A stretch of 48,549 nt of DNA from Cypionkella sp. (GTDB lineage Bacteria > Pseudomonadota > Alphaproteobacteria > Rhodobacterales > Rhodobacteraceae), in NCBI RefSeq assembly GCF_028290025.1, contig NZ_JAQGKQ010000021.1, forward strand, positions 1 through 48,549. The letters run 5' to 3'. A model generated the notes under the pieces. That model was not told the origin of the DNA. It saw nothing but the letters and a program-made list of their open reading frames with translations, and searched no databases. Position 1 is the first letter of the stretch; each line of letters starts with the position of its first letter. A program made the translations under genes and the position numbers. Of the stretch, positions 9,120 to 17,195 are shown piece by piece.

Positions 9120-9446
9120 ATGACCGAAGTTACCAAACGCCCGCAGCAGGTTTACACTCTCGCCGTCGAAGTTGGCCGCAAGCCGGGTGATGGTTTGCCC
9201 GAGAAATCGACTGGCGCGGCGCTGATGTGCTATGCCAGTGGGATTGATGAGGCCGAAGCGGTGCGCGAAACCGTGGCGATTTTGAAGCAGGCCGATCTCG
9301 CGCCGTTGGATGTGTCGGGCTACGGCACGCTGGATGAACGGTTGGCGGCAGGGGACGAGGTTGACGACGAGGAACGCGCGCTGATGGCGCGGGCTTTGGC
9401 CGAGAACTCGGTCGTGGTGGCCCAGATGACGCCATTTTTTGATTGA
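9120..9446 (+). CDS. Small conserved-looking protein of unknown function
   Basis: The predicted protein has 108 residues, is acidic and mostly helical towards its C-terminus (EAEAVRETVAILKQADLAPL, DDEERALMARALAENSVVVA), and has no signal peptide or membrane segment. AGAGG lies about 7 bases before the ATG, and codon use resembles neighbouring genes. It lies between the cupin gene and a minus-strand Hint gene, inside the dapD-dapE interval. I do not recognise the family and assign no function. Confidence 0.7.
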   Translation: MTEVTKRPQQVYTLAVEVGRKPGDGLPEKSTGAALMCYASGIDEAEAVRETVAILKQADLAPLDVSGYGTLDERLAAGDEVDDEERALMARALAENSVVVAQMTPFFD

Positions 9447-9809
9447 ATGATTTCAAGGATTTAGCCTGAAAACTGCCCTATTTATGAGCGGTTTATGTTT
9501 AATTCTGGCGACACTGCAAAAGTCGCCATATTGCCGCCGTATTTTCATGTTGCTTCGCTTAGGTGTGCAACCAGTTTTTAAGCAGGTAGTGATGCCGTAC
9601 CGGATTTTACTGAAAACCGCCCGCCATGTTTTGTGCAACACGCGGAGCGTCAAGGCGAAGGGCGGCGGTCGCCCGCGTGCCGATACCACAAACAGCGTTG
9701 AAGTCCGTAGCGTCAAAGGGCTTTTGCTGTTTTACCGCCCCGCAAGCGTAGCGCTCAAAATCTGATACGCTGCTGGCTGGCACGTTGGCTGACGCTGGAT
9801 GCGGCTTAT
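9447..9809. other. 363-base intergenic gap
   Basis: No convincing gene is present. Two related segments, CTGAAAACTGCC near 9467 and CTGAAAACCGCC near 9609, form an imperfect direct repeat about 140 bases apart. The base composition is more AT-rich than the flanking genes, particularly at 9450-9560. Confidence 0.4.
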
Positions 9810-10885
9810 TCAGGCGGCGCGGCGGGGTGTGCGGCCAAGCAAGGTCATCAGCGTAAGCACCTCGTAGGTCTGCAGGCAGCGCAACGGCGAATCGCAGGTC
9901 TGGTCGTGGCCGATGGCAAGCAGGCAGCCGTTCGTTTCGATGAGGGCGGGGGAGCCGAGGTCTAGAGCGACCGATCCGGTGATGGCGCGGCGCTGGTCTG
10001 ACAGTGCGGTGCGGCCATCTGTTACGCTACCGGCGGGCATCAGGACGGCATCGGTGCCGAACAGGTATTCAACCTCGTGGCCACCGATCGCCAGCAACTG
10101 ATCGGCGGACACCAGCAGGTCTTGGGTGTGGCCGAAGAACGGCGCACGCAGCAGGACGGGCGCGAAACTGCCTCGGGCCGGAAGGGCGAGGCGCTGGGCG
10201 GCTCGCAGCGGGATCGGGCCGCGATCTTGGGTGAGCAGAATGTCGCCCGGTTTCAGATGGCCTGCAAGCACCGGGCCAAGGCTGGTTTCAATCGTAGTGC
10301 GCAGGCCGATCCAAGGCGCGGCGTTGGGCGGAGCTGCGCCTTCGGTAAAGCCAAGCCATAGCACCGCGCTGGGACGCGGCTGGGTGCAGAGGGATTGCAG
10401 ATCGGACAGCGGAATCGGCAGCGGATTGCAGCCATGCGCGGTGATTTTCAGGGGGTGCTCGCTGGCCAAGATTTCAAACGACAGGCTCCATTGCCGGGCG
10501 GGTGCGTCGAACTGGAACGACAGGCGGGCGGTGCCACGGCCTTGCGGCAACGGGCCGGGCAGCACGTGGCGGGCGACAGCGCTGCCTTGGCGGTGCAGCA
10601 GAATTATGCCTGTGTCGCGGTCGTGGAAGATCGCGAAGTGCGCGGCCACCCGACGTTGGCTTGATAGTCCAGCAAGAGGCTGACGTTTTCCAGCGGCAAG
10701 GCGAGTTCCATCACGAACAGGCCGTGGTGCAGCAGAGCATCGGGGACCGCAGGGTTAAGAAGGCCGCGATCGGACAGCGCCACCCAACCTTGCTGCGGGG
10801 GTGGCGGCATCGGCATGGCTGATTGACCCGAGGATATCGGGGAAGCTGTCGGTTTCGTCGGGGTTCGCAAGCCGCCCGTTATCAT
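9810..10885 (-). pseudogene. Hint-domain (hedgehog/intein-type) protein, disrupted by a one-base frameshift
   Basis: Two minus-strand frames together form one Hint-domain protein. The first starts at 10885 (GAGG about 4 bases upstream) and reads through LENVSLLLDYQANVGWPR. The second takes over at about 10645 with HFAIFHDRDTGIILLHRQG and continues through the Hint core (TSLGPVLAGHLKPGDILLTQ, VSADQLLAIGG, and the C-terminal ALIETNGCLLAIG) to 9810. Joining them needs one extra base near 10640-10650, where the sequence is CGCACTTCGCG on the minus strand. This is a real one-base deletion, an assembly error or, less likely, a programmed shift. Rhodobacteraceae carry many Hint proteins of unclear role; autocatalytic processing is known for the fold but not shown here. 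Confidence 0.7.
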
Positions 10886-11094
10886 TTTGCCTCGGTTGCC
10901 ATTGCGCTGCGCGTTGCCGCTTTAAGGGCTCGTTGGCCCCAGCACATGGTATTGACGTTAGGGTAAGGCGGATTGAGGTCGCGCGGCCATTTTATTTTGA
11001 GCCGGCGGGTGCGGGCGAGCAAGATGGTGGCGGTGCGGCCACAGATTTGCTGGCGTTGCATTGGTTCGGGCAAGGCGGTATCCCGAAGCGGCAT
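10882..11094 (-). CDS. Possible small basic protein of unknown function
   Basis: This is a 70-codon minus-strand frame. Its stop overlaps the ATG of the Hint gene as ATGA, suggesting translational coupling. Composition looks coding: strongly basic (RTRRLKIKWPRDL), G/C-rich third positions, and a helical end (QRALKAATRSAMATEAK). Against it, there is no ribosome site before the ATG, and only 26 bases separate its start from that of the divergent dapE. No family is recognised. Confidence 0.4.
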   Translation of the reverse strand: MPLRDTALPEPMQRQQICGRTATILLARTRRLKIKWPRDLNPPYPNVNTMCWGQRALKAATRSAMATEAK

Positions 11095-11120
11095 GAAATT
11101 TCAGCGAGAAGGCTCCCGTC

Positions 11121-12275
11121 ATGGTTGTTTATGCACCGGTTGATCCGGAAAAACTGACGGCTGATCTGATCCGCTGTGCTTCGGTGACGCCTGATGAGGG
11201 TGGCGCGTTGGTGCTGCTTTCGAAAGTGTTGGAAGCTGCGGGCTTTGCCTGCACCCGGGTGGATCGCGGTGGCATTGCGAACCTTTATGCGCGCTGGGGT
11301 GTGGCGGGGGCGAATAAATCGTTTGGGTTCAACGGACATACCGATGTGGTGCCGGTGGGCGATCTCGCGGCTTGGACCAAAGACCCGTTCGGCGCGGAAG
11401 TTGTCGATGGCTGGATGTACGGTCGGGGTGCTACCGATATGAAATCCGGAGTGGCTGCGTTTGCGGCGGCGGCGGTGGATTTCGTGCGGCAAACGCCCCC
11501 CGATGGCGCGGTGATTTTGGCGATTACCGGCGATGAGGAGGCCGACGCTGTCGATGGCACGGTGGCCCTGCTGGACTGGATGGCAAGCCATGGCGAGCGG
11601 ATGACGCATTGCTTGGTGGGCGAGCCGACGTGTCCGAACGAGCTAGGCGATATGATGAAGATCGGACGGCGCGGCAGCATGACCTGCTATTTCACCGCCG
11701 TTGGCGTGCAAGGTCATTCGGCCTATCCGCATCGTGCCAAGAACCCGATGAGCGCCTTGGTGGCGCTGATGGCGCGGCTGGAGGCGGAGCCTTTAGATCA
11801 GGGGACGGCGCATTTTGATGCCTCGACCTTGGCGATCACCACAATTGATTGCGGCAACAAGGCGACAAACGTGATCCCGGCGCGGGGGACGGCCACGGTG
11901 AACATCCGGTTTAATGACAGTCATTCGGGGGCGTCATTGACCGCGTGGTTGCAGGGCCATGCAAGTGCGGTGCAGGCGGAGACGGGGGTAGAGATTGCGC
12001 TGCGGGTGACGATCTCGGGCGAAAGTTTTCTGACACCGCCGGGAGATTTCTCGGCTTTGGTGGCGAAAGCCGTACAGGCGGAAACCGGGCGGGTGCCGGA
12101 GTATTCGACCAGTGGCGGCACCTCGGATGCGCGGTTTATCAAGGATCACTGCCCGGTGGTGGAGTTTGGTTTGGTCGGCCGCACCATGCATCAGGTCGAT
12201 GAGCGGGTCGAGGTGGCACAAATCCATGCGCTGAAAGCCATCTACACGCGGGTTTTGCGAGATTATTTTGCGTGA
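11121..12275 (+). CDS. dapE: Succinyl-diaminopimelate desuccinylase
   Basis: DapE is a di-zinc M20-family hydrolase that removes succinate from N-succinyl-L,L-diaminopimelate. The 384 residues match the family. Metal and catalytic motifs are visible: GHTDVVPVG (first His and following Asp), [10 protein letters not shown] (bridging Asp), [10 protein letters not shown] (catalytic and metal Glu pair), VGEPT, and a late [10 protein letters not shown] (His). A dimerisation lid domain lies between ([20 protein letters not shown]). AGAAGG lies about 8 bases before the ATG. Together with dapD at 7578 it shows that this organism makes diaminopimelate by the succinylase route. Confidence 0.97.
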   Translation: MVVYAPVDPEKLTADLIRCASVTPDEGGALVLLSKVLEAAGFACTRVDRGGIANLYARWGVAGANKSFGFNGHTDVVPVGDLAAWTKDPFGAEVVDGWMYGRGATDMKSGVAAFAAAAVDFVRQTPPDGAVILAITGDEEADAVDGTVALLDWMASHGERMTHCLVGEPTCPNELGDMMKIGRRGSMTCYFTAVGVQGHSAYPHRAKNPMSALVALMARLEAEPLDQGTAHFDASTLAITTIDCGNKATNVIPARGTATVNIRFNDSHSGASLTAWLQGHASAVQAETGVEIALRVTISGESFLTPPGDFSALVAKAVQAETGRVPEYSTSGGTSDARFIKDHCPVVEFGLVGRTMHQVDERVEVAQIHALKAIYTRVLRDYFA

Positions 12276-12311
12276 GGTTGGGCCGGAAGTTGCAGGTGAT
12301 CCAAGTAAGGC

Positions 12312-12355
12312 GTGCTGATGCCGCTTACCCTGTTAGGGGGTTGCGGCATCAGCAC
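12312..12355. terminator. Strong hairpin between convergent dapE and permease genes
   Basis: The arms GTGCTGATGCCGC and GCGGCATCAGCAC form a perfect 13-base stem. It lies between the dapE stop and the convergent permease stop, so it could serve both strands. Only a short TTT follows on the plus strand. Confidence 0.65.
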
Positions 12356-12429
12356 TTTGACCAAACTACAGAGGTAAATTTGGCCACCGAAGCGGAATAT
12401 CTGATCTTTTCGGCGTAATTGCGGCGGGG

Positions 12430-13248
12430 TTATTTGCCGGAGCCTGCGGTCTCAGACCCGTTGCGGGTCAGGTAGTAGGCCAGCAGGATTGGGAAGAACG
12501 TCGCGGCGAAGACTATCATGGCGACGACATTGGTGACGGGGCGTTGGCGCGGGCGGATTAATTCCTCCAGCATCCAGATCGGCAGGGTGGCTTGTTGGCC
12601 TGCGGTGAAGGTGGTGACGATGACTTCGTCAAACGACAGCGCAAAGGCTAGCATTCCTCCGGCCAGCAGGGCTGTGCCGAGGTTCGGGAGCAATATGTGG
12701 CGAAAGGTTTGGAAGGCGTTGGCGCCGAGGTCGGCCGATGCCTCTAGGATGCCGCCCGACAAGCGGCGGAAGCGGGCGACGGCGTTGTTGTAGACGATGA
12801 CGATGCAGAAGGTGGCGTGGCCTAGGATGATGGTGAGTGTCGAGAACGGGATATCCATTAGACCGAAGGCGGAACGCAGGCTCATGCCGGTGATGACGCC
12901 GGGGAGGGCGATGGGCAGGATTATCAACAGGGATATTTGCTCACGTCCGAAGAAGCGGGCTTGCGCCATCGCGGCGGAAATCAGGGTGCCGAGGATCATC
13001 GCGAGCAGGGTCGCGGCGGTGGCGACTTGCAGCGACAGGGTGAGGGCTTGCCAGATATCGGCACGCTCCCATGCGGCGGCGAACCATTTCAGGGTCAGGC
13101 CGGGGGGCGGGAAGGCGTAGGTGCGTTCCTCGGTGGTGAAGGCGTAGAGAAAGATGATCAGGATTGGCAGGTGCAAGAACAGCAGCACCGCGGTCGCGGC
13201 GGCTTTTAAGGCGAAGGGGGTGCGGTTGGGGTTGGCGTCAGAGGGCAT
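12430..13248 (-). CDS. ABC transporter permease, spermidine/putrescine type (PotC/PotI-like)
   Basis: The predicted protein is a 272-residue inner-membrane permease with about six hydrophobic segments, beginning with AVLLFLHLPILIIFLYAF. The cytoplasmic EAA loop that contacts the ATPase reads EASADLGANAFQTFRHILLP. The FDEVIVTTF segment is characteristic of the PotC/PotI branch. Its start overlaps the preceding permease gene by 11 bases, and GGAGC lies just upstream. It is the last gene of the minus-strand operon potD-potA-permease-permease. Confidence 0.92.
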   Translation of the reverse strand: MPSDANPNRTPFALKAAATAVLLFLHLPILIIFLYAFTTEERTYAFPPPGLTLKWFAAAWERADIWQALTLSLQVATAATLLAMILGTLISAAMAQARFFGREQISLLIILPIALPGVITGMSLRSAFGLMDIPFSTLTIILGHATFCIVIVYNNAVARFRRLSGGILEASADLGANAFQTFRHILLPNLGTALLAGGMLAFALSFDEVIVTTFTAGQQATLPIWMLEELIRPRQRPVTNVVAMIVFAATFFPILLAYYLTRNGSETAGSGK

Positions 13249-14170
13249 CGAAAGCTCCGGCGCGTTTGGCGAGGCTGAGGTAGATCAGCATGATCACGAT
13301 GGGGATTACCGCGAAGGCGGCGGCTAGGGGGGTGTTTCCGGCGGTGCCCTGCAGTTGGTAGACTGCCATGCCGATGAAATTGGCCGAGTTGCCGACGATT
13401 TGCGGGATGATGTAATCGCCCATGGTGAGCGAGAAGGTGAAGATTGAGCCGGCGATTATTCCGGGCATCGCGAGCGGTAGGATCACGGTGCGGAAGGTTT
13501 GGGCCTTTGTCGCGCCGAGGTCTTGGGAGGCTTCAAGCATTGAGGTGGGGACGCGTTCGAGGGCTGCCTGCATCGGCAGGATCATGTAGGGCAGCCAGAC
13601 ATAGGTGAAGACAAGGAACATGCCGATGTAGCTGGTGGAGAGCGAGTTGCCGCCTATTCCCGGTAGCGCAAGGGCGGCGTCGAGGACGAAGTTGGTGTGG
13701 GTTTGGGTGGCGGCCCAGGTCAGGATGCCCTCTTTGGCGAGGATCAGTTTCCAGGCGTAGACTTTGACGAGGTAAGACGACCACAGTGGCAGCATGATGC
13801 CAAGGTAGAACACGGCTTTCCAGCGGCCTTTGGCGTAGCGGGCGGCGTAATAGGCGATGGGGAACGCGAGGATGGCGGAGCCTAGGGTGACGGCGGCGGA
13901 CATCAGCAGGGTGCGCAGGATGATGTCGTAGTTTTGAGGGCGGAGCAGTTCGCCGTAGGTTTTCAGGGTGAACTCGCGGACGACCATGCCGGAGAATTCG
14001 TCGATGGAGTAGAAGGATTGCAGGAGCAGGGCGGCGAGCGATCCAAGGTAGATCACGCCGAGCCAGAGCAGCGGCGGGGTGATCAGCAGGGCAAGCAGTA
14101 GGTTGGGCTTGCGCCAGAACAAGGTGGTGAGGCGGTCGGCGAGCGATTTGGCGGGGAGGATGGCGGTCAT
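13238..14170 (-). CDS. ABC transporter permease, spermidine/putrescine type (PotB/PotH-like)
   Basis: The predicted protein is a 310-residue inner-membrane permease with about six membrane segments (first at LLLALLITPPLLWLGVIYLG) and the EAA loop EASQDLGATKAQTFRTVILP. The SLTMGDYIIPQIVG segment is typical of PotB/PotH. It forms the channel with the permease encoded directly downstream. The start at 14170 is chosen because the upstream part of the open frame is a proline-rich stretch that reads as non-coding; the ribosome site is weak. Confidence 0.92.
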   Translation of the reverse strand: MTAILPAKSLADRLTTLFWRKPNLLLALLITPPLLWLGVIYLGSLAALLLQSFYSIDEFSGMVVREFTLKTYGELLRPQNYDIILRTLLMSAAVTLGSAILAFPIAYYAARYAKGRWKAVFYLGIMLPLWSSYLVKVYAWKLILAKEGILTWAATQTHTNFVLDAALALPGIGGNSLSTSYIGMFLVFTYVWLPYMILPMQAALERVPTSMLEASQDLGATKAQTFRTVILPLAMPGIIAGSIFTFSLTMGDYIIPQIVGNSANFIGMAVYQLQGTAGNTPLAAAFAVIPIVIMLIYLSLAKRAGAFDAL

Positions 14171-14224
14171 GGGGTGGCGCAGCCTGAACGCGACGCCTGA
14201 CGGCGGGGGGGTTGGCTGCGGTGG

Positions 14225-14260
14225 GAGCCTCCGGCGGGGATATTTATCGCCAATGTGAAA
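14225..14260 (+). repeat. Possible degenerate copy of the palindrome/GGATATTT element
   Basis: The segment CCTCCGGCGGGGATATTTAT sits in the 100-base gap between the potA stop and the first permease start. It shares only the GC-rich run followed by GGATATTT with the better copies, so membership is tentative. Confidence 0.35.
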
Positions 14261-14270
14261 TTGGGGCGCA

Positions 14271-15269
14271 TCAGGCTTGGTCCATGATGTGCAGGGCGTT
14301 GGCGGGGAAGCTGAGGCGGATTTGTTGGCCGGGTTCGGGGAGTTCGGTGCCTGTGGGCAGGATGGCGGCGATGTCTTGGCCTTGGGTGGTGATGGCAATG
14401 CGGTGGCCCGAGCCTAGGTAGCGCAAGGATGTGACGGTGCCTTGCAGGGGGCCGGCGGGGTCTAGGTGCAGGGTTTCGGGGCGCAGGCTCGACCATTTGG
14501 CGGGGCCGCCGAGTGATTGGGTGAGGGCGGGGGGCAGGACGTTGGAGGAGCCTACGAAATCGGCGACGAAGCGGGTTTTCGGTTGGGCGTAGATCTCAGC
14601 GGGGGTGCCGATTTGGGCGATTTTGCCTTCGTTGAACACGGCGAGGCTATCGGCCATTGAGAGGGCTTCGTGTTGGTCGTGGGTGACGAAAACGAAGGTG
14701 ATGCCAAGGCGTTTTTGCAGTGATTTCAGCTCGTCCTGCATGGCTTCCCGCAGTTTTAGGTCGAGCGCGCCGAGGGGTTCATCCAGCAGCAGCACTTTCG
14801 GCTCATTCACCAAAGCGCGGGCGAGGGCGACGCGTTGGCGTTGGCCGCCAGACAGTTGGCCGGGTTTGCGGCTGCCGTAGGCGTCGAGGTGGACGAGGGC
14901 CAGCATTTCCTCGGCTTTGGCATAGCGCTGGGCGCGGGCCATGCCTTTGACCATCAACCCGTAGGCGACGTTGTCGCGGACGTTCATATGGGGAAACAAG
15001 GCGTAGTCTTGGAACACCGTGTTGACGTTGCGCAGGTGGGGCGGGGTGTTGGAGACGTTCTCGCCGAAGATGCAAATCTCGCCAGCGGTGGGGGATTCGA
15101 AGCCGGAGATCAGCCGCAGGCAGGTGGTTTTGCCAGAACCGGACGGGCCGAGCATGGCGAAGAATGCGCCCTCGGCTATGGTCAGATCGACGCCATCGAC
15201 GGCTTTGATGGGGGCTGTCGTGGGGCCGAAATGGCGCGACACGCTGCGAAATTCTACGGCTGCGGGCAT
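14271..15269 (-). CDS. potA: Spermidine/putrescine-type ABC transporter ATP-binding protein
   Basis: The predicted protein is a 332-residue cytoplasmic ATPase that drives polyamine-type import. It has Walker A GPSGSGKTT, Q-loop FQDYALFPHM, ABC signature LSGGQRQRVALARAL, Walker B VLLLDEPLGALD and switch histidine VTHDQHEAL. A C-terminal TOBE-like domain of about 90 residues follows. The start at 15269 (MPAAVEF) removes an unlikely N-terminal extension; its ribosome site is distant (AAGG about 10 bases upstream). The gene lies between potD and the permeases in one minus-strand operon. The exact substrate (putrescine, spermidine or a related cation) is inferred from family membership. Confidence 0.93.
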   Translation of the reverse strand: MPAAVEFRSVSRHFGPTTAPIKAVDGVDLTIAEGAFFAMLGPSGSGKTTCLRLISGFESPTAGEICIFGENVSNTPPHLRNVNTVFQDYALFPHMNVRDNVAYGLMVKGMARAQRYAKAEEMLALVHLDAYGSRKPGQLSGGQRQRVALARALVNEPKVLLLDEPLGALDLKLREAMQDELKSLQKRLGITFVFVTHDQHEALSMADSLAVFNEGKIAQIGTPAEIYAQPKTRFVADFVGSSNVLPPALTQSLGGPAKWSSLRPETLHLDPAGPLQGTVTSLRYLGSGHRIAITTQGQDIAAILPTGTELPEPGQQIRLSFPANALHIMDQA

Positions 15270-15343
15270 AGAGTTAGGGCCTTTATCCGCGGAAGCGGTG
15301 AGGGTGGCGCGATATAAAAGCCGCGCCGGTTTGGGCATAAGTT

Positions 15344-15365
15344 GGGTGCGTGATGCCACGCACCC
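15344..15365 (-). promoter_or_regulatory. Intercistronic hairpin between potD and potA
   Basis: GGGTGCGTG and CACGCACCC form a perfect 9-base stem with a 4-base loop, directly after the potD stop. No T-run follows, so it more likely protects the upstream message from 3' decay or causes partial attenuation, making the binding protein more abundant than the membrane parts. Confidence 0.6.
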
Positions 15366-15375
15366 TAAGCTTGGT

Positions 15376-16542
15376 TCAGCGACCGCCGATCACGCCGATG
15401 TAGTCCGAGACCCAACGGTAATACGGCACGCAGGCGGCTTCACCTTGGGCGCAGTTTGCGGTGGGGGTGGTCCAGAACTTGATCTTGTCGAAATCATCCA
15501 GACCGTTGGCGGTGCAGCCCTCTGCCGTCTGCATTCCCGATTTATCGGTGCAGGCGGCGGGCACAACTGGGTTACCGCCGAACCAAACCGACAGATCGGA
15601 TTGCAGGTTGGAGTTCAGCGTATGCTCCATCCATTTATAGGCGCAGTTCGGGTTGGCAGCATCGGTCGCCAGCATCGACGTGTCGGCCCAGCCAGTTGCG
15701 CCTTCTTGTGGGATGGTCGAGGCGATTGGCAATTTCTCGGCCTGCAACATGCCAACTTGGAACGGCCACGAACCGGAGGCCACAACGCCCTCATTCTTGA
15801 AGTCATCCATCTGGATATAGGCGTCGTGCCAGTAGCGGCTGACCAGAGTGCGCTGGGTGCGCAGCAGGTCGAGCGCCGCTTTGTATTGATCTTCGTTCAA
15901 CTCGTAAGGCGAGGTGATTTTCAGCTCGGGCTTGTGGAACATCAGGTATTGCGCGGCGTCGGCGATGTGGATCGGGCCGTCGTAAGCCTGCACCCGGCCT
16001 TCGTTGGTCTTGCCATCGGGCAGGTCCATCTTCTCAAACACCACGTTCCACGACTTCGGCGCTTCTTTGAACACCTCGGTGTTATACATCAGCACGTTCG
16101 GCCCCCAGAGGTAGGGCACGCCGTAATGCACGCCATCAACGGTGAACCATTTGGCATCTTGCAGACGTGGATCGACCTTCGACCAAGACGGGATCAGCGC
16201 AGTGTTGATAGCCTGCACGCGCTTACCAGCAACCAGCCGCAGCGAGGCGTCGCCCGAAGCCGTCACCAGATCGAAGCCGCCTTCATTCATCAGCGCGACC
16301 ATTTCATCCGAAGTGTTGGCGGTCTTGACGTTGACCTTACAGCCGGACTCGGTCTCAAATTTCGTCACCCAGTCATAGGCTTTGTCGGTTTCGCCGCGCT
16401 CGATATAGCCCGGCCACGCGACGATATTGACTTGGCCTTCGGAGGCACCAACCTCGGTCATTTGTGCAAAAGCCGGGGTGATTGCGGTGGCGAGGCTGGC
16501 AATAAGTGCGGCAGCGGTCGCCGCTTTGTTGGTTTTGGTCAT
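15376..16542 (-). CDS. potD: Periplasmic polyamine-type substrate-binding protein
   Basis: The predicted protein has 388 residues with a clear signal peptide (cleavage near AFA-QMTEV). The mature part has the bilobal PotD/PotF pattern: an early VNIVAWPGYIERG strand, FDLVTASGDASLRLVAGKRV, YGVPYLWGPNVLMYN, and a late WMEHTLNSNLQ helix. It captures substrate in the periplasm and delivers it to the two permeases. Several cysteines (SGCKV, NPNCAYKW, AACTDKSG, EGCTAN, ANCAQGEAACVPY) suggest disulfides. GGGAG lies 6 bases before the ATG. It is the first gene of the operon; the roughly 200 bases upstream should hold the promoter. Confidence 0.93.
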   Translation of the reverse strand: MTKTNKAATAAALIASLATAITPAFAQMTEVGASEGQVNIVAWPGYIERGETDKAYDWVTKFETESGCKVNVKTANTSDEMVALMNEGGFDLVTASGDASLRLVAGKRVQAINTALIPSWSKVDPRLQDAKWFTVDGVHYGVPYLWGPNVLMYNTEVFKEAPKSWNVVFEKMDLPDGKTNEGRVQAYDGPIHIADAAQYLMFHKPELKITSPYELNEDQYKAALDLLRTQRTLVSRYWHDAYIQMDDFKNEGVVASGSWPFQVGMLQAEKLPIASTIPQEGATGWADTSMLATDAANPNCAYKWMEHTLNSNLQSDLSVWFGGNPVVPAACTDKSGMQTAEGCTANGLDDFDKIKFWTTPTANCAQGEAACVPYYRWVSDYIGVIGGR

Positions 16543-16689
16543 TGAAAGCTCCCTGTGGATTGGCGCAAGCCGGGTTCCCGGTCATGTCATCAGGGTAACG
16601 GCGTGCGGCTGTTTCGCAACAAAAAATCGCTTGGACGGGGTGGTTTTTTGATCAAACGATAAAGTGGGGGGTGCGGTATGACGGGTTGA

Positions 16690-16739
16690 CCGGGGGCTAG
16701 CCCCCGGACCCCCAGGATATTTGTGCAGAGAGGATGACC
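16690..16739 (+). repeat. Dispersed palindrome/GGATATTT element, copy 2
   Basis: The perfect 18-base palindrome CCGGGGGCTAGCCCCCGG is followed by ACCCCCAGGATATTTGTGCA and GAGAGGATGACC. It sits between potD and the stop of the minus-strand GAF gene, so relative to that gene it is downstream in inverted orientation. Such an element could act as a terminator or a transcript-end stabiliser. Confidence 0.7.
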
Positions 16740-16746
16740 GGAAGCG

Positions 16747-17178
16747 TTAGCCTTTGGCGAGTTCGGCTGCGAGGGCGGCGTGGTGTTGGCGCACGAGTGC
16801 TTCGTAAGCTGCGAGTTTTTGCGGGGTGAAATGGTGTTCTTCTGCCAGTAGATTGACGGTGCCGAGCACTTCGCCATCTTCCACCAGCGGGATGTTGACG
16901 CAGGAGCCAAGACCCAGTGAGGTGATAAGAGCGTGGTCAAAGAAATACTTGGCAAACTCGGGCGTGGTGTTGGCCACGAAGGTTTGCTGGCCTGTGATGC
17001 AGTAGTCATACCAGCCGTCGCGGGTCAGCGGCTTGGTGCCGGACACTGGATATTCCAGCGGATGCGAGGTGTAGGCGCGGCGGGCAACGTCGTGTTTGAT
17101 GTCTTGCACGGTGACGGTGAACAGGCGGGTGCCAAGGGCGGCGCAGGCTTGGTGTAATGTATCGTAAACATGGGGCAT
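16747..17178 (-). CDS. GAF domain protein
   Basis: The predicted protein has 143 residues and is almost entirely one GAF domain: LGTRLFTVTVQD, TRDGWYDYCITGQQTFVANT, LGLGSCVNIPLVEDGEVLGT, NLLAEEHHFTPQKLAAYEAL. GAF domains bind small molecules such as cyclic nucleotides, chromophores or oxidised metabolites; no partner output domain is present. It is probably cytoplasmic. GGAG lies 6 bases before the start. It follows the HPP-CBS gene by 17 bases and is probably the last gene of that minus-strand operon. Ligand and role are unknown. Confidence 0.85.
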   Translation of the reverse strand: MPHVYDTLHQACAALGTRLFTVTVQDIKHDVARRAYTSHPLEYPVSGTKPLTRDGWYDYCITGQQTFVANTTPEFAKYFFDHALITSLGLGSCVNIPLVEDGEVLGTVNLLAEEHHFTPQKLAAYEALVRQHHAALAAELAKG

Positions 17179-17195
17179 CGGAGTCTCCGTAGGGT

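Noticed and set aside
9484..9765. 93-codon open frame in the gap before the Hint gene
   Set aside because: There is no ribosome site, the composition is not protein-like, and an overlapping antisense frame of similar length exists.
15019..16545. 508-codon plus-strand open frame opposite potD and the potA start
   Set aside because: It is antisense to clear ABC transporter genes, crosses gene boundaries, and has no domain or ribosome site; long antisense frames are expected at this GC content.
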